Origin: Symbiodinium microadriaticum
Lineage: Eukaryota > Sar > Dinophyceae > Suessiales > Symbiodiniaceae
Direction: 5' to 3'
NCBI GenBank assembly: GCA_001939145.1
Contig: LSRX01000049.1
Span: 13,175-77,174 of the forward strand
DNA: 64,000 nt
Shown one piece after another: positions 28,894 through 41,115 of the stretch; the stretch's first letter is position 1, and the number at the start of each line of letters is the position of its first letter. The translations under genes and the position numbers were made by a program. The notes beneath the pieces were generated by a model that was given only the letters and a program-made list of their open reading frames with translations, searched no databases and had not been told where the DNA came from.

Positions 28894-31800
28894 GTGAGAG
28901 CCTCATGGGAAGCATCAGATAAAGCCCCGTGCAATCATAAAACGAAGCCATAATGAGGGATCCGCAAAAAGCTATGGCTTTTGAGGTAGGGTAGGCATTA
29001 GGGTTTGGGGTTCAGGGTTCGGGATCAGGAAGCAGCAGCACCTAAAGATGGTGAGGAAGCAGAACATAGATTGACTCCTATGATGTCACGGTATACTTTT
29101 ATGTGTGATTTTGCAGTCTTTGGTCTACTTAATTACATGTATTTCTCGGTATATGTATGTGTATTAATCTACAGTTTATTTGCTATGGTATGTTTGTTAA
29201 TGGTACCTGTGCTGCTGCAGCGAGAGCCGTAGTACTGTACGTGTTCTTCCCTGAAGTTGTGGTAACAAAGACAGAGGCGCAGAACTGTTGCAGATTATCC
29301 AAGCAAGAACGCTGCAGATCATCGTAATCTTCTTCTGCATCGTCACTGTTGCACTTAAGAGCAGCAGAACTTTGGGCAAACTCCCTAACGGACGAACTGC
29401 AATGGCCGTTCCGTTCTAGATATAATGATATACAATAGATACTCCTGGCAATGGACACTGGCACTGATTGTCCTAGTTTCTATGCTGATGTAGATGACAA
29501 GCGTAAACCCTGAAACCCCTGGGCAGAAGCCCCAGGCGATTCGCCTCAATGCCAGGCTTATCCCCACTACGTTCCGGCCTGTGGGACCTGCGATACTGCT
29601 GAAAACGCCGCAAAGGAGGCTGCGAAGGCCTGGTTTAGGGGTTTGGGGGTTTAGGGTGAGGTTTAGGGTTTAGGGTTTAGGGGTTTAGGGGTTTGGGAGT
29701 TAGGGGTTTGGGTTTGAAGGTTTAGGGTTTAGGGTCTAAGGGTCTAGGGCGGGTAATGTGTGTGTACGTGTGCAAACAGTATCTTGGAGTGAAGAGGTTG
29801 AGTGGCCACGGGATTAAGGGCTTAAGTGGTTTGGGGCTTGGGGTTTCGTGATTCGGATTCTTGGGAGCTTCAGTACCACATTGGTCAGTGGTGGTCTTCG
29901 TGGTGGTAAAGGTAGTCGTGCTCGTGGGCATCATTGTCGTCTTCGGCATGGCCGTCCCCGCCATAGTCGTCGTGGCAGTAGTAGTCGTCGTCGCCTAGAC
30001 AGCCGCCGTTTCCTTTCGTCGGGGTAGTCGATAATGGGAAACCCTAAACCCTAAACAGTCTAACGCCTAAAGCGCGAGGAACGTCTCAAATTCTAAGCTT
30101 TAAACACACAATTATGGGGTTTTCCTAAGGATCCCTGAACCTTCAATCCTAAACCACCCCAACCCTAAACCCCACACCCGGAATCTCCAAGCCTACTTGA
30201 TCCCAAAGCCCCGAACCCTGAACCCGCACCGGACTGGTTCGTAGGCTTATTTTTTGGCGTCCCCTATCTGCTGAAACCTCTGGATCTCGGGAGTGAGTCT
30301 TTAGGTTTAGGGTCTAGGGTCTGGGGTTTAGTGTTTAGGGTTCAGGGTCGAGGGTTTATTTATTAGGGTTTAGTCCTTTTGGAGTCTTTGGGTGTGGGGC
30401 CAGTGCCTTCTGGATCCTTACCGTTATCGTCATGGGAGCCTGTGTCGTCCTTATCCGCCATCATAAAGGCATCACAAGCGTCAGAAGCCAGAGCGTCAGC
30501 GTCAGATTTGTGCTATGGCTGCCATGGGTCGAAAAAACAGCAGTCGCTGTCAGAGCATAGATGTTTGAATACCAGAAATGTTTGTGGGTGAGGTTTCTTT
30601 AAGTTGACAGCGCGCCCAGCCACAGAGTGTATCACCCTCATGCTAAGTTACTGCATCCAAACCCTGAGCCGGGAATCCTGACTCTGAGTCCTTAAACTTG
30701 AACCCTCAACCCTCAACGATAACCGACGAGCCCAAGACCCAAAACCCAAAGCCCAAAACCTGTCATCCTAACCACTGTACTGTAAAGTTCTTCCCTTCGT
30801 TGTTGCCGGTCAGGAGCATCGGTCCCTAACCGAGCAGGTTTGAGTCCGGGTTATCATGGCTTTGGGCTGGGCGTTAAGGCCTTAAGCCCTAAACCTAAAC
30901 CCGAAAACGGGTTCGTAGAAGGTTTTGGGGTTTAGGGCAAAGGGCTTTGAGGTTTGGGTGCCTCCTTGTCTGTGTCGCTTTTTGCATTTGCAGGGCTAGG
31001 GTTTAGAGTTTAGGGGTGCAGGGCTTAAAGCTACAGTCATAAACGTTGGATTTGGAGCCAAGGGTTCTACCAATCGTCCGACCAGAACCCAGATCAAATA
31101 TGGGCTAAGGCCCCTTGAGTCTACCTTAAGCCCTAAACTCCTCAAGGGTTCCCTTTCAAGGGTTCCTGTGCAGCTTTCCGGTACAGCTTCCTTTCAGGGG
31201 TTCATCGAAAGGCTTCTTTTGGTCGCCAGGAGAAGGATCTTCTGGGGTCATAAGAGCCCCAACAGCTGGACTAGGGTTTTAAGTACAGCGCTTCTTGAGT
31301 CTGCAAGACTCAAACCCTCTGAGTCCCAAACCCTAAACCCCAAACCCCAAGCCCCAAACCCTAAACCCTAAGCCCTAAACCCGAAGCCCTAAAGCAAATA
31401 GGGGGCTTGAGCCCGAAGGCCGCGAACCCCTTGGAGGCTCCTCAAGTACCCTTCAACTAGTCTTGGAAGGAGCTATTTGAGGTTTACAGTTTGAGGTCTT
31501 TCGGCTTTCTGGCTTGGGGTTTCGGGGGGTTGTAGCGTGAAACCTCGCAGTCGCGCAGATACTTTCAAGCCCCACTTGCAGCCAGAAGAGCGCTTTATGC
31601 AGAGTCTCATTGAAGCTTATGGCGCCCTGAGCCTGCGATTTATGTAAACCGCTGGACCTGCAGCAGCCCAATGCGGCCTGGTTGCGAGTGCTCAGAATGC
31701 CGATACGCGGGTCTGACCTAGTAGGGAAACATCGCCGAACGATCTCTGTATAGTTATACCATGATATACTCTAGAATTCCTTTGAAACCCCGCAGAACCC

Positions 31801-31949
31801 TATAATGCGCATATATCGTTATGAGACTGCATTCCAATCAAAATGGTCCTTCTACTAAGCCCTTATGGCAACCCCTACAGAGACCCCTCCTCATAGGAAC
31901 CCTCTTCCAAGCATGAAGGTCTCTATATTGCTTCGTCTGAGCACGGCAG
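28894..31949. other. Mostly telomere-like intron-type sequence; ambiguous coding islands
   Basis: G-rich blocks at 28989-29025 and 29633-29750, C-rich at 30035-30215 and 31320-31390. Peptide-like stretches include 29255-29400 on the minus strand (SDDAEEDYDDLQRSCLDNL), 30395-30490 on the minus strand (MMADKDDTGSHDDNGKDP), 31190-31270 plus (GFIERLLLVARRRIFWG) and 31580-31640 plus (PEERFMQSLIEAYGALSL, ending in TAA after an ACTTGCAG acceptor). Strand is uncertain for the first two, so I do not call them as genes. A GTC-rich triplet tract sits at about 29880-29995. Confidence 0.35.
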
Positions 31950-32025
31950 GCTGCTGCGGCTGCACGAGTCGCGGCGGGCGATGCCAAGACATTGGGCCTG
32001 TCGGAAGACTACCAGGACGGCCATT
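31950..32025 (+). CDS. Putative exon, Ala-rich helix
   Basis: GCACGGCAG acceptor precedes a frame reading AAAAARVAAGDAKTLGLSED, then YQDGHL. C-rich telomere-like sequence follows at 32050. End not defined. Unknown protein. Confidence 0.35.
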
Positions 32026-32192
32026 TGTAGGTTCATATTGGGGAAACATCTACCCTGAACCCTAAACCCTAAACCCTTAAACCCTAAGCCCTAATCCTTG
32101 GAGGCTTTGTAGGTTTTCTTAAAAAGGGGATCCGTCAGGAACCATGAACTGTCAAGACCGTCTCTGAAAGTTCCGAGGTTTGCTTTTTCCAG

Positions 32193-32270
32193 ACCTGCTT
32201 ACGTCAGGCCCAGTATGGTGGCAAGGCTGCCTTCAAGATCTTGAGGGAGGCCAGTACCCCGGACCTCCCT
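32193..32270 (+). CDS. Putative exon, basic/amphipathic
   Basis: TTTTTCCAG acceptor ends at 32192. The frame reads TCLRQAQYGGKAAFKILREA, then STPDLPF. A long G-rich telomere-like block starts right after (32280-32430). The donor may be the GAG at 32243 or further on. Unknown protein. Confidence 0.45.
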
Positions 32271-32525
32271 TTTTGGGGGTGTCAGGGTCTAGGGGATTGA
32301 AGGTTTGGGGTGCAGGGCTGACGGTTTAGGGTTCGAAGGTTTGGGGTTTAGGGTTTGAGGTTTAGGCTTTGGGTTTGAAGGTTTGGGGTTTAAGGTTTAG
32401 GCTTTGGATTTGAAGGTTCGGGGTTTAGGTTTCTTCATCCCCAAGACTGTAAGCTACGCTCCTGCCCCCGGTCTCCGTCCTTAAACTCCAAGCCCTAACC
32501 AGGCGGGGCAATCCTTAGAATCCAG

Positions 32526-32620
32526 CAGCATCGGCGCTGCGCAGCAGGCTGCGAGAATTGGCAAGGCAGGGGGGAGCTTCGCTGAAAATTTCCAGTTCAA
32601 AGCTTCGGGCTTTTCAAACA
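32526..32620 (+). CDS. Putative exon between C-rich and G-rich telomere-like blocks
   Basis: The acceptor AGAATCCAG ends at 32525. The frame reads SSIGAAQQAARIGKAGGSFA, then ENFQFKASGFSNR, up to AACA|GAGGTTTAGGG, so the donor sits inside the repeat itself. Together with the previous exon it bounds an intron of about 250 bp that begins G-rich and ends C-rich. Confidence 0.5.
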
Positions 32621-32623
32621 GAG

Positions 32624-34663
32624 GTTTAGGGTTTACAGCCGCTCCAGCCGCTTACGCAGCCGGCTCGCCGAGCCTTCCAACCTTACAGGTCCCAGCATGG
32701 TGATCAGAGCCACGCTATTACGACGCTAAACATGTTGTGCATGCTGGTTATTGCAAATCTGTTCTTCCGATCCACATCCGACTTCGCGTTTTGGTTCCGA
32801 ATGCCTGCATTCCGATGATTATATCAGCTCTGTCGTCACTGCAACTATTGAGTATCCTTTATTACAGGTCCTATGTACTGAATTAGCAGCGGTAGCTTAG
32901 TGTGTACTTATGTCTTATCAAGACAGCTCGTGTCCGTTTTTGGCGATGGGTACCCGTCTGCACGGCCTATTTTTGTCATGCTGCTTGTCTTGGCGCGTTT
33001 GGGTCGTTTCTCGATGTCACATGCTTTGTCTTTGCTCTTCGCGCTGCGACATCTGAGGAGGGCCGCGGCAGCCTTTGTGAGGGTTTAGGGTTTCGGGTTT
33101 AGGGTTTAGAGGGCTTGTGACGTACAGCATGGGACTTGGGAACTACGGTTTAAAAGGGTCTAGGGAAGCGAGGTTGAGGCTTGGGCCGATCTTGGATGTT
33201 CAGGAACCGGAGAGGCTCGAGGGTGGTCATCCTCGTTTTGACTTTGAGATGTTCTGTAGATTTTGCCCTGCCTCCAGTACTACTGTTGATGTACTTAGCT
33301 ACGTCTCCACGCGACTGTATTGGCCCAAGTCCCCGCTGCTAAAAAAGCGTACAGGGTTGACTTAACGGAACCCAGTTGAAGTAGTTGTGATACCTGAAAC
33401 TTCATGTTCCATGCTCGGTCATGCTACATGTGTCCTCTGACATGCAGCTGCAAAGAGCGTGTTGTGTTCACACTAGTCGAGCCTTTTTATGCGTGAGCAC
33501 GTTCGTGTGATGCCGTCACTGTCTAGTGCGACTACGAATGACTACGACTACGACCAAACCACGGACGACTGCTGCTAGAACTTCTTGCTGCTGCTGCCAC
33601 TGGTAGTCGTAGCAGTACGAACAAGAGCAGATGTAGCAACAGCATCACCAAGAAGAGGACACCAGTCGTAGCAATGACAAAAATATCTGATCCCAAGACC
33701 CCGGAGGCGCAACCCTAGAGCCGAGATTCAGCCCTGAAGCAGCTTTTGGAGCCTCATGTGCAACCTGCAAGCCCAAATGAAAGCGTATAATCCTTGTAGA
33801 CCCTGAATTACATCTTACCGTCAGCCTAAGACTAAAACCTAAACCCCGAAACTTAGCCCTTAACCCCCCAAGCCCTGGAGGCGAGTGGCCTTTCGCCTGA
33901 GCAACAACTGAAGAACGCGGCAATCACTGTCGCGCTCGCCACAGGGTCGGGGGTTTGGGTTTTTGGGCTTCATCTGTCCACTGTAACACAACCTGAAGAC
34001 CACACCCGCAGATGCCATAAACTGAATCAGGTACAGGGTTTAGAGTTGAAAGTTTGGGGTTTAGGGATTTCGGTGGGCTCTAGGGTTTTGGGGTTTTGGG
34101 GTGTATCGTCTAGGGCTTCCGAACAAACTCTTAGACCCACACTCACGACTCCCTACCAAAACGGATGGTGATGATGATCGTGATAAGGTTTTTTGGTGAT
34201 GATGATGTCGGCAGAAGGGGATGGTTGTGCTGGTGGTGACGATGATGGCTAAGCTTTAATTTTTCGATAGGCATGGACAATGGTAAAGATGGTCCTGATA
34301 ATGATAGTGAAAGTTATGATGATGTCGATGCTGGCGATGCCGATGACGATCAACATGATGATCCCGGATGATGATGCTGTCATGGTCTAGCCTAGCTTAA
34401 GCCCTAAACCCTGAAGCCAAATATTTCTTCGTCGGCCTTGAGCCTGGCTTGTCTTCGTATTCTGAAAGGGCTTGCAGGCCGAGGGTGCTTACTGGGAGCT
34501 TTTGCCATGGCCATAGGGGTTTAGGCTTCAGGGTTCAGGCTTTAGGGGCTTAGGCTTTAGGGTGTAGGGCTTTCCCTGTCATCACAGACCCTAAATCCTT
34601 AACCCTAAACAACCCTAAACCCTAAACCCTAAACCCTGAGCTTCTTCGTCTCCATTTGCGCAG
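32624..34663. other. Intron-like stretch with no secure exon
   Basis: It contains a weak exon-like piece at 33030-33083 that ends TGT|GAGGGTTTAGGG, triplet-rich GAC/GAT tracts at 33520-33660 and 34165-34380, and C-rich and G-rich telomere-like blocks. No gene is supported. Confidence 0.35.
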
Positions 34664-34730
34664 GGCCTTGGGCCACAGCGATCAAAAGCGAGCCGACATG
34701 GCCTACGCGACCGCCTACGCCGGGCTGGCA
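34664..34730 (+). CDS. Putative exon, symmetric repeat flanks
   Basis: C-rich repeats (34590-34640) lead to the acceptor TTTGCGCAG. The frame then reads ALGHSDQKRADMAYATAYAG, LAE, up to GGCA|GAG at 34731-34733, after which G-rich repeats run to 34866. A clear case of the C-rich / exon / G-rich arrangement. Unknown protein. Confidence 0.5.
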
Positions 34731-34739
34731 GAGGGACCA

Positions 34740-34866
34740 GGGCTTCGGGTTTGGGGTTTAGGGCTTCGGGGTTTAGAGTCTAGGGTTTAGGGTTTGGGGT
34801 TTAGGGTGTAGGGTTTAGGGCTTAGGGTTTTAGGGTTTAGGGTTTAGGGTTTAGGGTTTGGAGTTC
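34740..34866 (+). repeat. TTTAGGG array
   Basis: About 125 bp, with 5 uninterrupted GGGTTTA units near 34827-34860, the rest variant (GGGTTTGGGGTTTA, GGGCTTA). Confidence 0.85.
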
Positions 34867-36311
34867 AGTTTGGGGGCAAGTCCAAGAGGGATAACTTGCA
34901 TGGAATTCCAAGAACACCCTTGGCCTCAACCCCCACACCCCAACCCCAGATCCTCGACCCGAAATCCTAAACCTTAGACCCGAAACCCTACGCCCACGAC
35001 TTTAGCGCGAGGATTCAGGTTTAGTGTTTATGTGAGCTGCATGACTCTCAGTCCTCCAAAGCACCAGGCGCTGCTCATCCGTGGGTTTAGGGTTTAAGGG
35101 TTTAGGTATTTTGGGGTTGAGGTTTTAGGGTTCAGGGTTTAGGGTTTAGGGTTTAAGGGTTTAGGGTTTGGGGTTTAAGGGTTTAGGTTTTGAGGTTGTT
35201 TGTGGAATTAGCTGTCCTTTGCCTTGTTGCCCACCCGATGACTCGCACACGCACCGTCATTGCTCCCATGGACCGACCATCCAGGCCTGTCGCCCTGAAG
35301 GTGCAAAGTCTGTGCTGCTAACCTTCCACCCCAACCCTCAAACCCACAATTCCGAGGTCGTTATAACCCTCAACCCGCAACACTTCCAGCCGCGAAGCTT
35401 GAAAGCCCGAGCCGCTTGCGCCAAGTCTATTGCACCCAGCATCGATTTCGCGACTCCGGAGGATCAGGCCCGAAGACCCGGAGCCCAAAACCCCAAAATG
35501 CCTAAACCCTAAACCCTAAACCCCTTCTGCGAAAGGCCACCCCCCCACACTTAAAGAGAAGCCCTAAACTGACTCGTTCGTGAGTGTTTGGGAGGGCTTC
35601 AGGGCTTTGGGGTTCTGGGATGTTAAGCCCTAAGCCCTAAAACCCCTTTTGGCGCACACGCAAATCTCCGTGCGTTAAGGGTTGAAGAGCTCCGAGGTTT
35701 CCTCGGTGGATGGGTGGTCCTTCCCGGGGCTGAGAGGTTTCCGAAATTTGGGGTGCGGAGGATAGAGGAGATGCCTCGGATTCGTTACAGCATCCCCCCT
35801 CTTTCAGCCGCGGAAAGAAGTAGGATACTGCACCCCTGAAGCCTTGAACTAGGCTGCCCTGAAACCGCGAAGCCCCCGCGCCTGAAACACGTGGGGCCGT
35901 GAAGCCTAACTTAGGCCGAGGTGCTTCCATGCAAGGCCGTCGCTAGAAATCAGCACATAAGGCTGCACACTCAGAGATGACGCCTCTGTCAGTGCTCTCT
36001 TCGGAAATACACAGCCCTCCGAACCCCAAGCCCTGAATCTCGAACCTCCCCGAACCGTACATTCATCAGTCCAAAATCTGCAAGCCCTGAAGGAGTCTAC
36101 ACTTCAAACCCAAAGCACCAACACCCCAACGGTGCAGCGGATGATCGGTGCAGTCAAACCTCTAGTCCCGAATGCACGCACTGCGCCTGGCTCCCTCTGA
36201 AGACAGGATCAGGCCCTCAAAAACATGGATGGGCCTATCCAGTTTATCACCGGAGCCGGGTGCCCCAGCGGTCGGAGTAGAAGTGGTCACCTGTCTTCGC
36301 ACTAGCCGCAG

Positions 36312-36380
36312 TGTGGTGACGATGTCGCCTACATGCTGCAGCAGGACTCATTGCGGTGCTTTGTTTCTGCCAAACGGAGT
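36312..36380 (+). CDS. Putative exon
   Basis: The acceptor CTAGCCGCAG precedes exactly 23 codons reading CGDDVAYMLQQDSLRCFVSA, KRS, followed by GAG at 36381. Another peptide-like piece, SLKARAACAKSIAPSIDFAT, lies at 35398-35458. Unknown protein. Confidence 0.4.
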
Positions 36381-36927
36381 GAGGTCCCAAGCCTCCAACT
36401 CCAACCCACAGCCGGAAAGCGCCATAAACCCACACCATGCCGCACCCTCAACCCTCAAGCCTGAACCCTGCAAATGCACACCCGAAGTTCACCCCGCTCT
36501 GTCCATGAGGTGTTGCCCACCGGGCACTGGCATCCAGATCGGCCGGGCGGTGGGCCCTTTAGCCAAGAGCCCAGCATATCCGGGGTTCCAGTTTCGGTTT
36601 AGGGCGTCCGGCCTGTGTTGCAGCTGCGAGCCTCAGATCCCAGAGCTCGAAGGTTCAGCTTGCCAAAATCGGCTTAAAGCAGCCGGCAGAGACTCCCGAG
36701 CCTCGAAGCCTTGAACCCCCAAAACCCCAAAGCCTAGACCCTAAACAGCAAATCCCAAGCCCCAAACGCCAAATCCTAAACCCTAAACTCCTCCTTAGTT
36801 TTATAAACACACCCTACGTAAACCCTCGGCCTTAGACCCAACCACCCCCAAAATCTACATCCGATCAGGCCCCGTCTTCCCAGATGTGACGCCAGTGGGT
36901 CAGGCCTCGGGGGCATATCAAGGGTTG

Positions 36928-37036
36928 CCACAAGGGTTTAGGGTTTAAGGGTTTAGGGGTTTAGGATTTAGGGTTTAGGGGTTTAGGGTTTAGGGTTCAG
37001 GAGTTTAGGGTTTAGGGTTTAGGGTTTAGGGTCTAG
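36928..37036 (+). repeat. TTTAGGG array
   Basis: Some 110 bp of GGGTTTA/GGGGTTTA units in the G-rich orientation, four perfect heptamers at 37003-37030. Confidence 0.85.
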
Positions 37037-37339
37037 GGGATAGCTACTGTAAGGTGTATGGACGTCCAAAGGGCCTGGGGCTTTGGGCGGAGGGTTTGAG
37101 GTTGAGGGTTTGGGGTCTAGAGAGGGTTTTGATGTGAGCAGGTCTGCAGATTCTCTAGGTTTAGGAGAAGTGCCCTATGCCTTCCAGCATGGAGGTTTAA
37201 AGTTTAATCTGGGTCTAGGATGTAAAATGTACCTTGACCTATCAACGCCCACTTTCTTCTCGGCTCCCGATAAATTTCCGTATTAGGGTTTATACGAAGA
37301 ATCTAGAAAGAAGGTCGGCTCTGGCGGCTGAAGGTAGGG

Positions 37340-37442
37340 TTCCCTAAGCCCAAGCCCTGAACCCTGAACCCTAAGCCCTAATAAGCCCTAAACCCTAAAC
37401 CCTAAGCCCAAACCCTAAGCCCTAAACCCTAAACCCTAAGCC
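37340..37442 (-). repeat. CCCTAAA array
   Basis: C-rich orientation with CCCTAAA, CCCTAAG and CCCTGAA units, 300 bp after the preceding G-rich array; the two could pair. Confidence 0.8.
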
Positions 37443-37956
37443 GATTTAGGGCCTCGGCCAGGGTTTGACAGGGCCTCTGCCGGCTTCAGGGTCTAGGAGG
37501 CCCGGTCTGTGGGCAGGAAACCCGCATAGAAGCTTCAATAACAGAACCCTCAAAAGCCCCCCCTCGAATTTGTCCGTTCTGCTTAGGCGATGCTTAGGCG
37601 AAGCCTTACAATGTCCAACCAGTCCAGGTGCAAGCAAAAAAGGGACAGCGAACTTAAGGCCCCTGAGCCCATAACCCTCAAGCCCCCAAGCAAATCTCCC
37701 GTCGTCCTTCTTGGCGGCAGACCTCTGCGTCCTGGCCCAACCTGGGGCAAGTAGCGAGCCACCAGCTCGCGGGCTGGGAGTGGTTCTTGATCGTTTTCGC
37801 TCGGGGGCTCAGCTGGGAGTTGGCCTTCGTTTTGGAGCAACCCCTGAAGCCATCAACCTTTTTTGGGTTCCAGGGCTGCAGGGTTTAGGGTTCTAGAAGG
37901 CTTCGGAGTGCTGGTCAAGGTTTTGGAGTCTGCTGTCTTAGGCCCTGGATATGGGT

Positions 37957-38046
37957 AGTTCTCTATATTAGCGTCCTTTTTTGGGTCCCCAATATAGACC
38001 GGCACCCTTATAAAAAGGACCCTAAGGGACCCCAATTTAGAGAACT
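37957..38046. repeat. Foldback (MITE-like) element
   Basis: AGTTCTCTATATTAGCGTCC at the left end is the imperfect inverse of the right end, which finishes GACCCCAATTTAGAGAACT. The arms are about 38 bp with a short loop. No coding. Confidence 0.65.
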
Positions 38047-38923
38047 GTTAGAGAAACGAGGTTCCAAACCAATGCATAGCTTTTTTCGGGCTTACCACCG
38101 GGTTCAGAGTGGTATTCCCTTCTAGTCCCCATGTGGCTATAATATACTAGAACCCAAACACGTACTCAAATTATGAAGGCCCCTAGATTATGGTGATTGC
38201 GGCTCTCATGATGGCTCGGATTTTGCTCATACGTCTGACCCTGGAAGCTGCAGGATTTCGATTATCGTCTTCGACTCTTGTTAATCGCGTTCAATATTCC
38301 CAGCAGGGTTATCATGTGTTCAGGCGTGAGCGCAGCTATCTGATCGTTTGTGTGATGTCGCTTCCATCCCTTGGCTGTGCGACTGACGGCTTCAAGGGTT
38401 GGTGCCTGGAAAGAGTACTGCCAGCATGTCGTCTCGCATTGCAGCTTTTGATGGTCAAGTTGAGAAGGCCTCTCGGAAAGAGAAGCAGAGCAGCAGAGAG
38501 TGCCACGCTTCTTCGAGTTGCTCTGTGATGATTCTACAACTAAATCCAACCAGTACAATCTCTCCTGCATTCTGACATATGCACTGCACACGCCGGATAT
38601 CGGATACCAATCCGAAGCCCCCTCAATCCTGAACCCAGACCATATTCCTTCAGCCCTACACCCTAAACCCTAAACCCTATAAACCCTTGACCCTATGCCC
38701 TATAGACCCTATAAGCCCTATAAGGCCTATAAGCCCAAGGCCTTAATCCCCATAACTGTAAGCCCTTAAACCATCCTTAAACCCTATAAGCCGTAGCTGC
38801 CCTATAAACCCTAAACCCTAAACCCTTATCCCCAAACCCTAAACCCTAAACGCCAAGCCTTGTAAACCCTGTAGACCCTATAAACCGTATAAACCCTACA
38901 AGCCCTAAAGAATTGAGCCCCAG

Positions 38924-39011
38924 ATGGGCTCCTGAGGGCTTGGTCGTCCTAGTGGGCGGCCTCCTGGTCTTGCTGTACAACTACGTCTTCGGGGCCAAGA
39001 GCTCCTTCGCA
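38924..39011 (+). CDS. Putative exon encoding a membrane helix
   Basis: C-rich repeats (38640-38910) end in GAGCCCCAG. The frame then reads WAPEGLVVLVGGLLVLLYNY, VFGAKSSFA, up to CGCA|GAG, and G-rich repeats follow (39023-39120). A single membrane-spanning helix. Unknown protein. Confidence 0.5.
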
Positions 39012-39429
39012 GAGTTGGAGGGTTTCGGGTTTAGGGTTTATAGGGTTTATAGGGCTTATAGGGTTTATTGGGCTTATAGGGTTTATAGGGTTTAGGGTTT
39101 ATGGAGCTTAGGGTTTGGGCTTTAGGGTTTGAGGGAGGGAGAGAGAGAGAGAGGGAAGATCCCGATGATGACGACGAGAACGCCGACTCTTCGACCCTAC
39201 GACTGCGCTAGTCTATTGGAAGACTACTGCACTACTCTGCTGTGCTGCTCTATTACTCTACCCTACTACAGGTACTAGTACTCGCCTTCGTGCTAGCTCC
39301 TCATCCTCCTCCTATTCCTCCTCCTGTTCCTCCTCCTCCTATTCCTCCTCCTCCTACTGCTACTCCTCTACTCCTACTCCTAGTCCAAGTCCGAGTCCTA
39401 GTCCTTGTCCTACTCCTAGTCGTACTTCT

Positions 39430-39785
39430 GCTGCTGCTACTACTACTACTACTACAACAACTACAACTACAACTACAACTACAACTACAACTACAACTAC
39501 AACTACAACTACAACTACAACTACAACTACAACTACAACTACAACTACAACTACAACTACAACTACAACTACAACTACAACTACAACTACAACTACAACT
39601 ACAACTACAACTACAACTACAACTACAACTACAACTACAACTACAACTACAACTACAACTACAACTACAACTACAACTACAACTACAACTACAACTACAA
39701 CTACAACTACAACTACAACTACAACTACAACTACAACTACAACTACAACTACAACTACAACTACAACTACAACTACAACTACAAN

Positions 39786-39856
<71 letters not shown>

Positions 39857-39905
39857 GACCACCACCACCACAACTACAACTACAGCTTCAACAGCAACCT
39901 GCTAG

Positions 39906-39962
<57 letters not shown>

Positions 39963-39969
39963 TGCTGCT
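39430..39969. repeat. Compound microsatellite (ACAACT)n-(ACT)n-(TGC)n with one N
   Basis: (ACAACT)n runs from about 39455 to 39784, one N stands at 39785, (ACT)n continues to 39850, a degenerate ACC/ACA part follows, then (TGC)n at 39907-39969. The open frame through it is a by-product of the repeat. The tract is probably collapsed or mis-sized in the assembly. Confidence 0.9.
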
Positions 39970-40821
39970 CCGACCACGAACACGACTGCGGATGCGACTG
40001 CGAACGGCTCCTGTCATCAGCAAAGACGGTACTCAAAATCGAACAAGCACCGTGAGAAATGAAAGAATACAGTTTCACCAGCAAAAATACGTACGAAGAA
40101 GGGCAGCCGCCGAAGCTATGACCGAACATACAATTCTGAGAGTTGGCTCGGCAAGGTCACGAGTACGAGAGGGACGAAGGCTCGGACGAAGATCCCGAGT
40201 GAGGTGTGGAATCGGTTGAGCTAAGCGCTGTAGATAGGATTGACAAACATCCCGCACCCAGCACCCTGAACCCGAAGCCCTAAGCTAGGCACGTCCTGCA
40301 AACCTCAAAGCCAAGAAGCGTCAACAAGCAACAGAATCCTAAACCCTGCATCCCAAAAGCCCAAAACCCCAGAGCTTGGGGGCTTTTTTGGGTTCCAGGG
40401 TTTTCCAGGCTTTCAGGATGTCAGGATTTTCGGGCTCGGTCCCGAAGCCTAAACCTTAAAACCTCAAACCGCAGCGCCGAGAGCCGTTGTGGAAAAAAGG
40501 AGCTCACGGCTTACTGGGCCAAGGGTTCAGAGGCTTTGGGGTGTCGGGGCTTTTTCGAGGGGGGGAGGGGGAACCTTGCTGTTTTGAGGATCCTACTTGT
40601 CCAGGGGTACCTTGTACAAGGGTTCTAGACCCTAAACCCTAAGCTCCAAGCACTAAAGCCCAAAACCGTAGGCTCTAAGCCCTAAAACCCTAAACCTTAA
40701 ACCCTAAACCCAAAGCTCGAAGCCCTAAAGCCCTCAACCCTGAACCTTAAAAAGCTCCAAGCCTTAAAACCCCCAAACCCGAAGCCCCAATGAAAGTACC
40801 GCAACATCGGCGCAGCGTCAG

Positions 40822-40869
40822 AGAGAGAGGGGGCCGAAGATGAAGTCCATGGGCTCGCGGATGAGCTCA
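40822..40869 (+). CDS. Putative short exon, acidic
   Basis: GCGTCAG acceptor, then a frame reading REGAEDEVHGLADELR up to CTCA|GAG at 40870, followed at once by G-rich repeats; C-rich repeats (40620-40790) lie before it. Unknown protein. Confidence 0.4.
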
Positions 40870-41011
40870 GAGCCTTTGGGGATCTGGGGTTTCGGGTTTG
40901 GGGCTTTAGGGTTTAGGGTTTACAGGGTTTATACGGTTTATAGGGTTTATAGGGTTCAGAGTTTAGGGTTTAGGGGTAAAGTAATAAGTGCCCTAAATGG
41001 AGTTACCCAAT

Positions 41012-41115
41012 CCCCAGAGAACCCAATAGCCCTTAATTAAGGAATATACCTTAAATCATAATTCCCCTATAGTTTAATGTATATTCCTTAATTCAGGGGT
41101 ATTGGGTTTTCTGGG
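41012..41115. repeat. Foldback (MITE-like) element
   Basis: The left arm CCAGAGAACCCAATAGCCCT and following pairs with the right arm ending GGTATTGGGTTTTCTGG. The arms are about 42 bp with an AT-rich loop. Flanking sequence 40981-41011 is shared, inverted, with the foldback at 44885. Confidence 0.75.

Noticed and set aside
39242..40219. 325-codon open frame
   Set aside because: It is almost wholly a translation of the (ACAACT)n, (ACT)n and (TGC)n microsatellite (poly-LQ, poly-Y, poly-L) and crosses an N.
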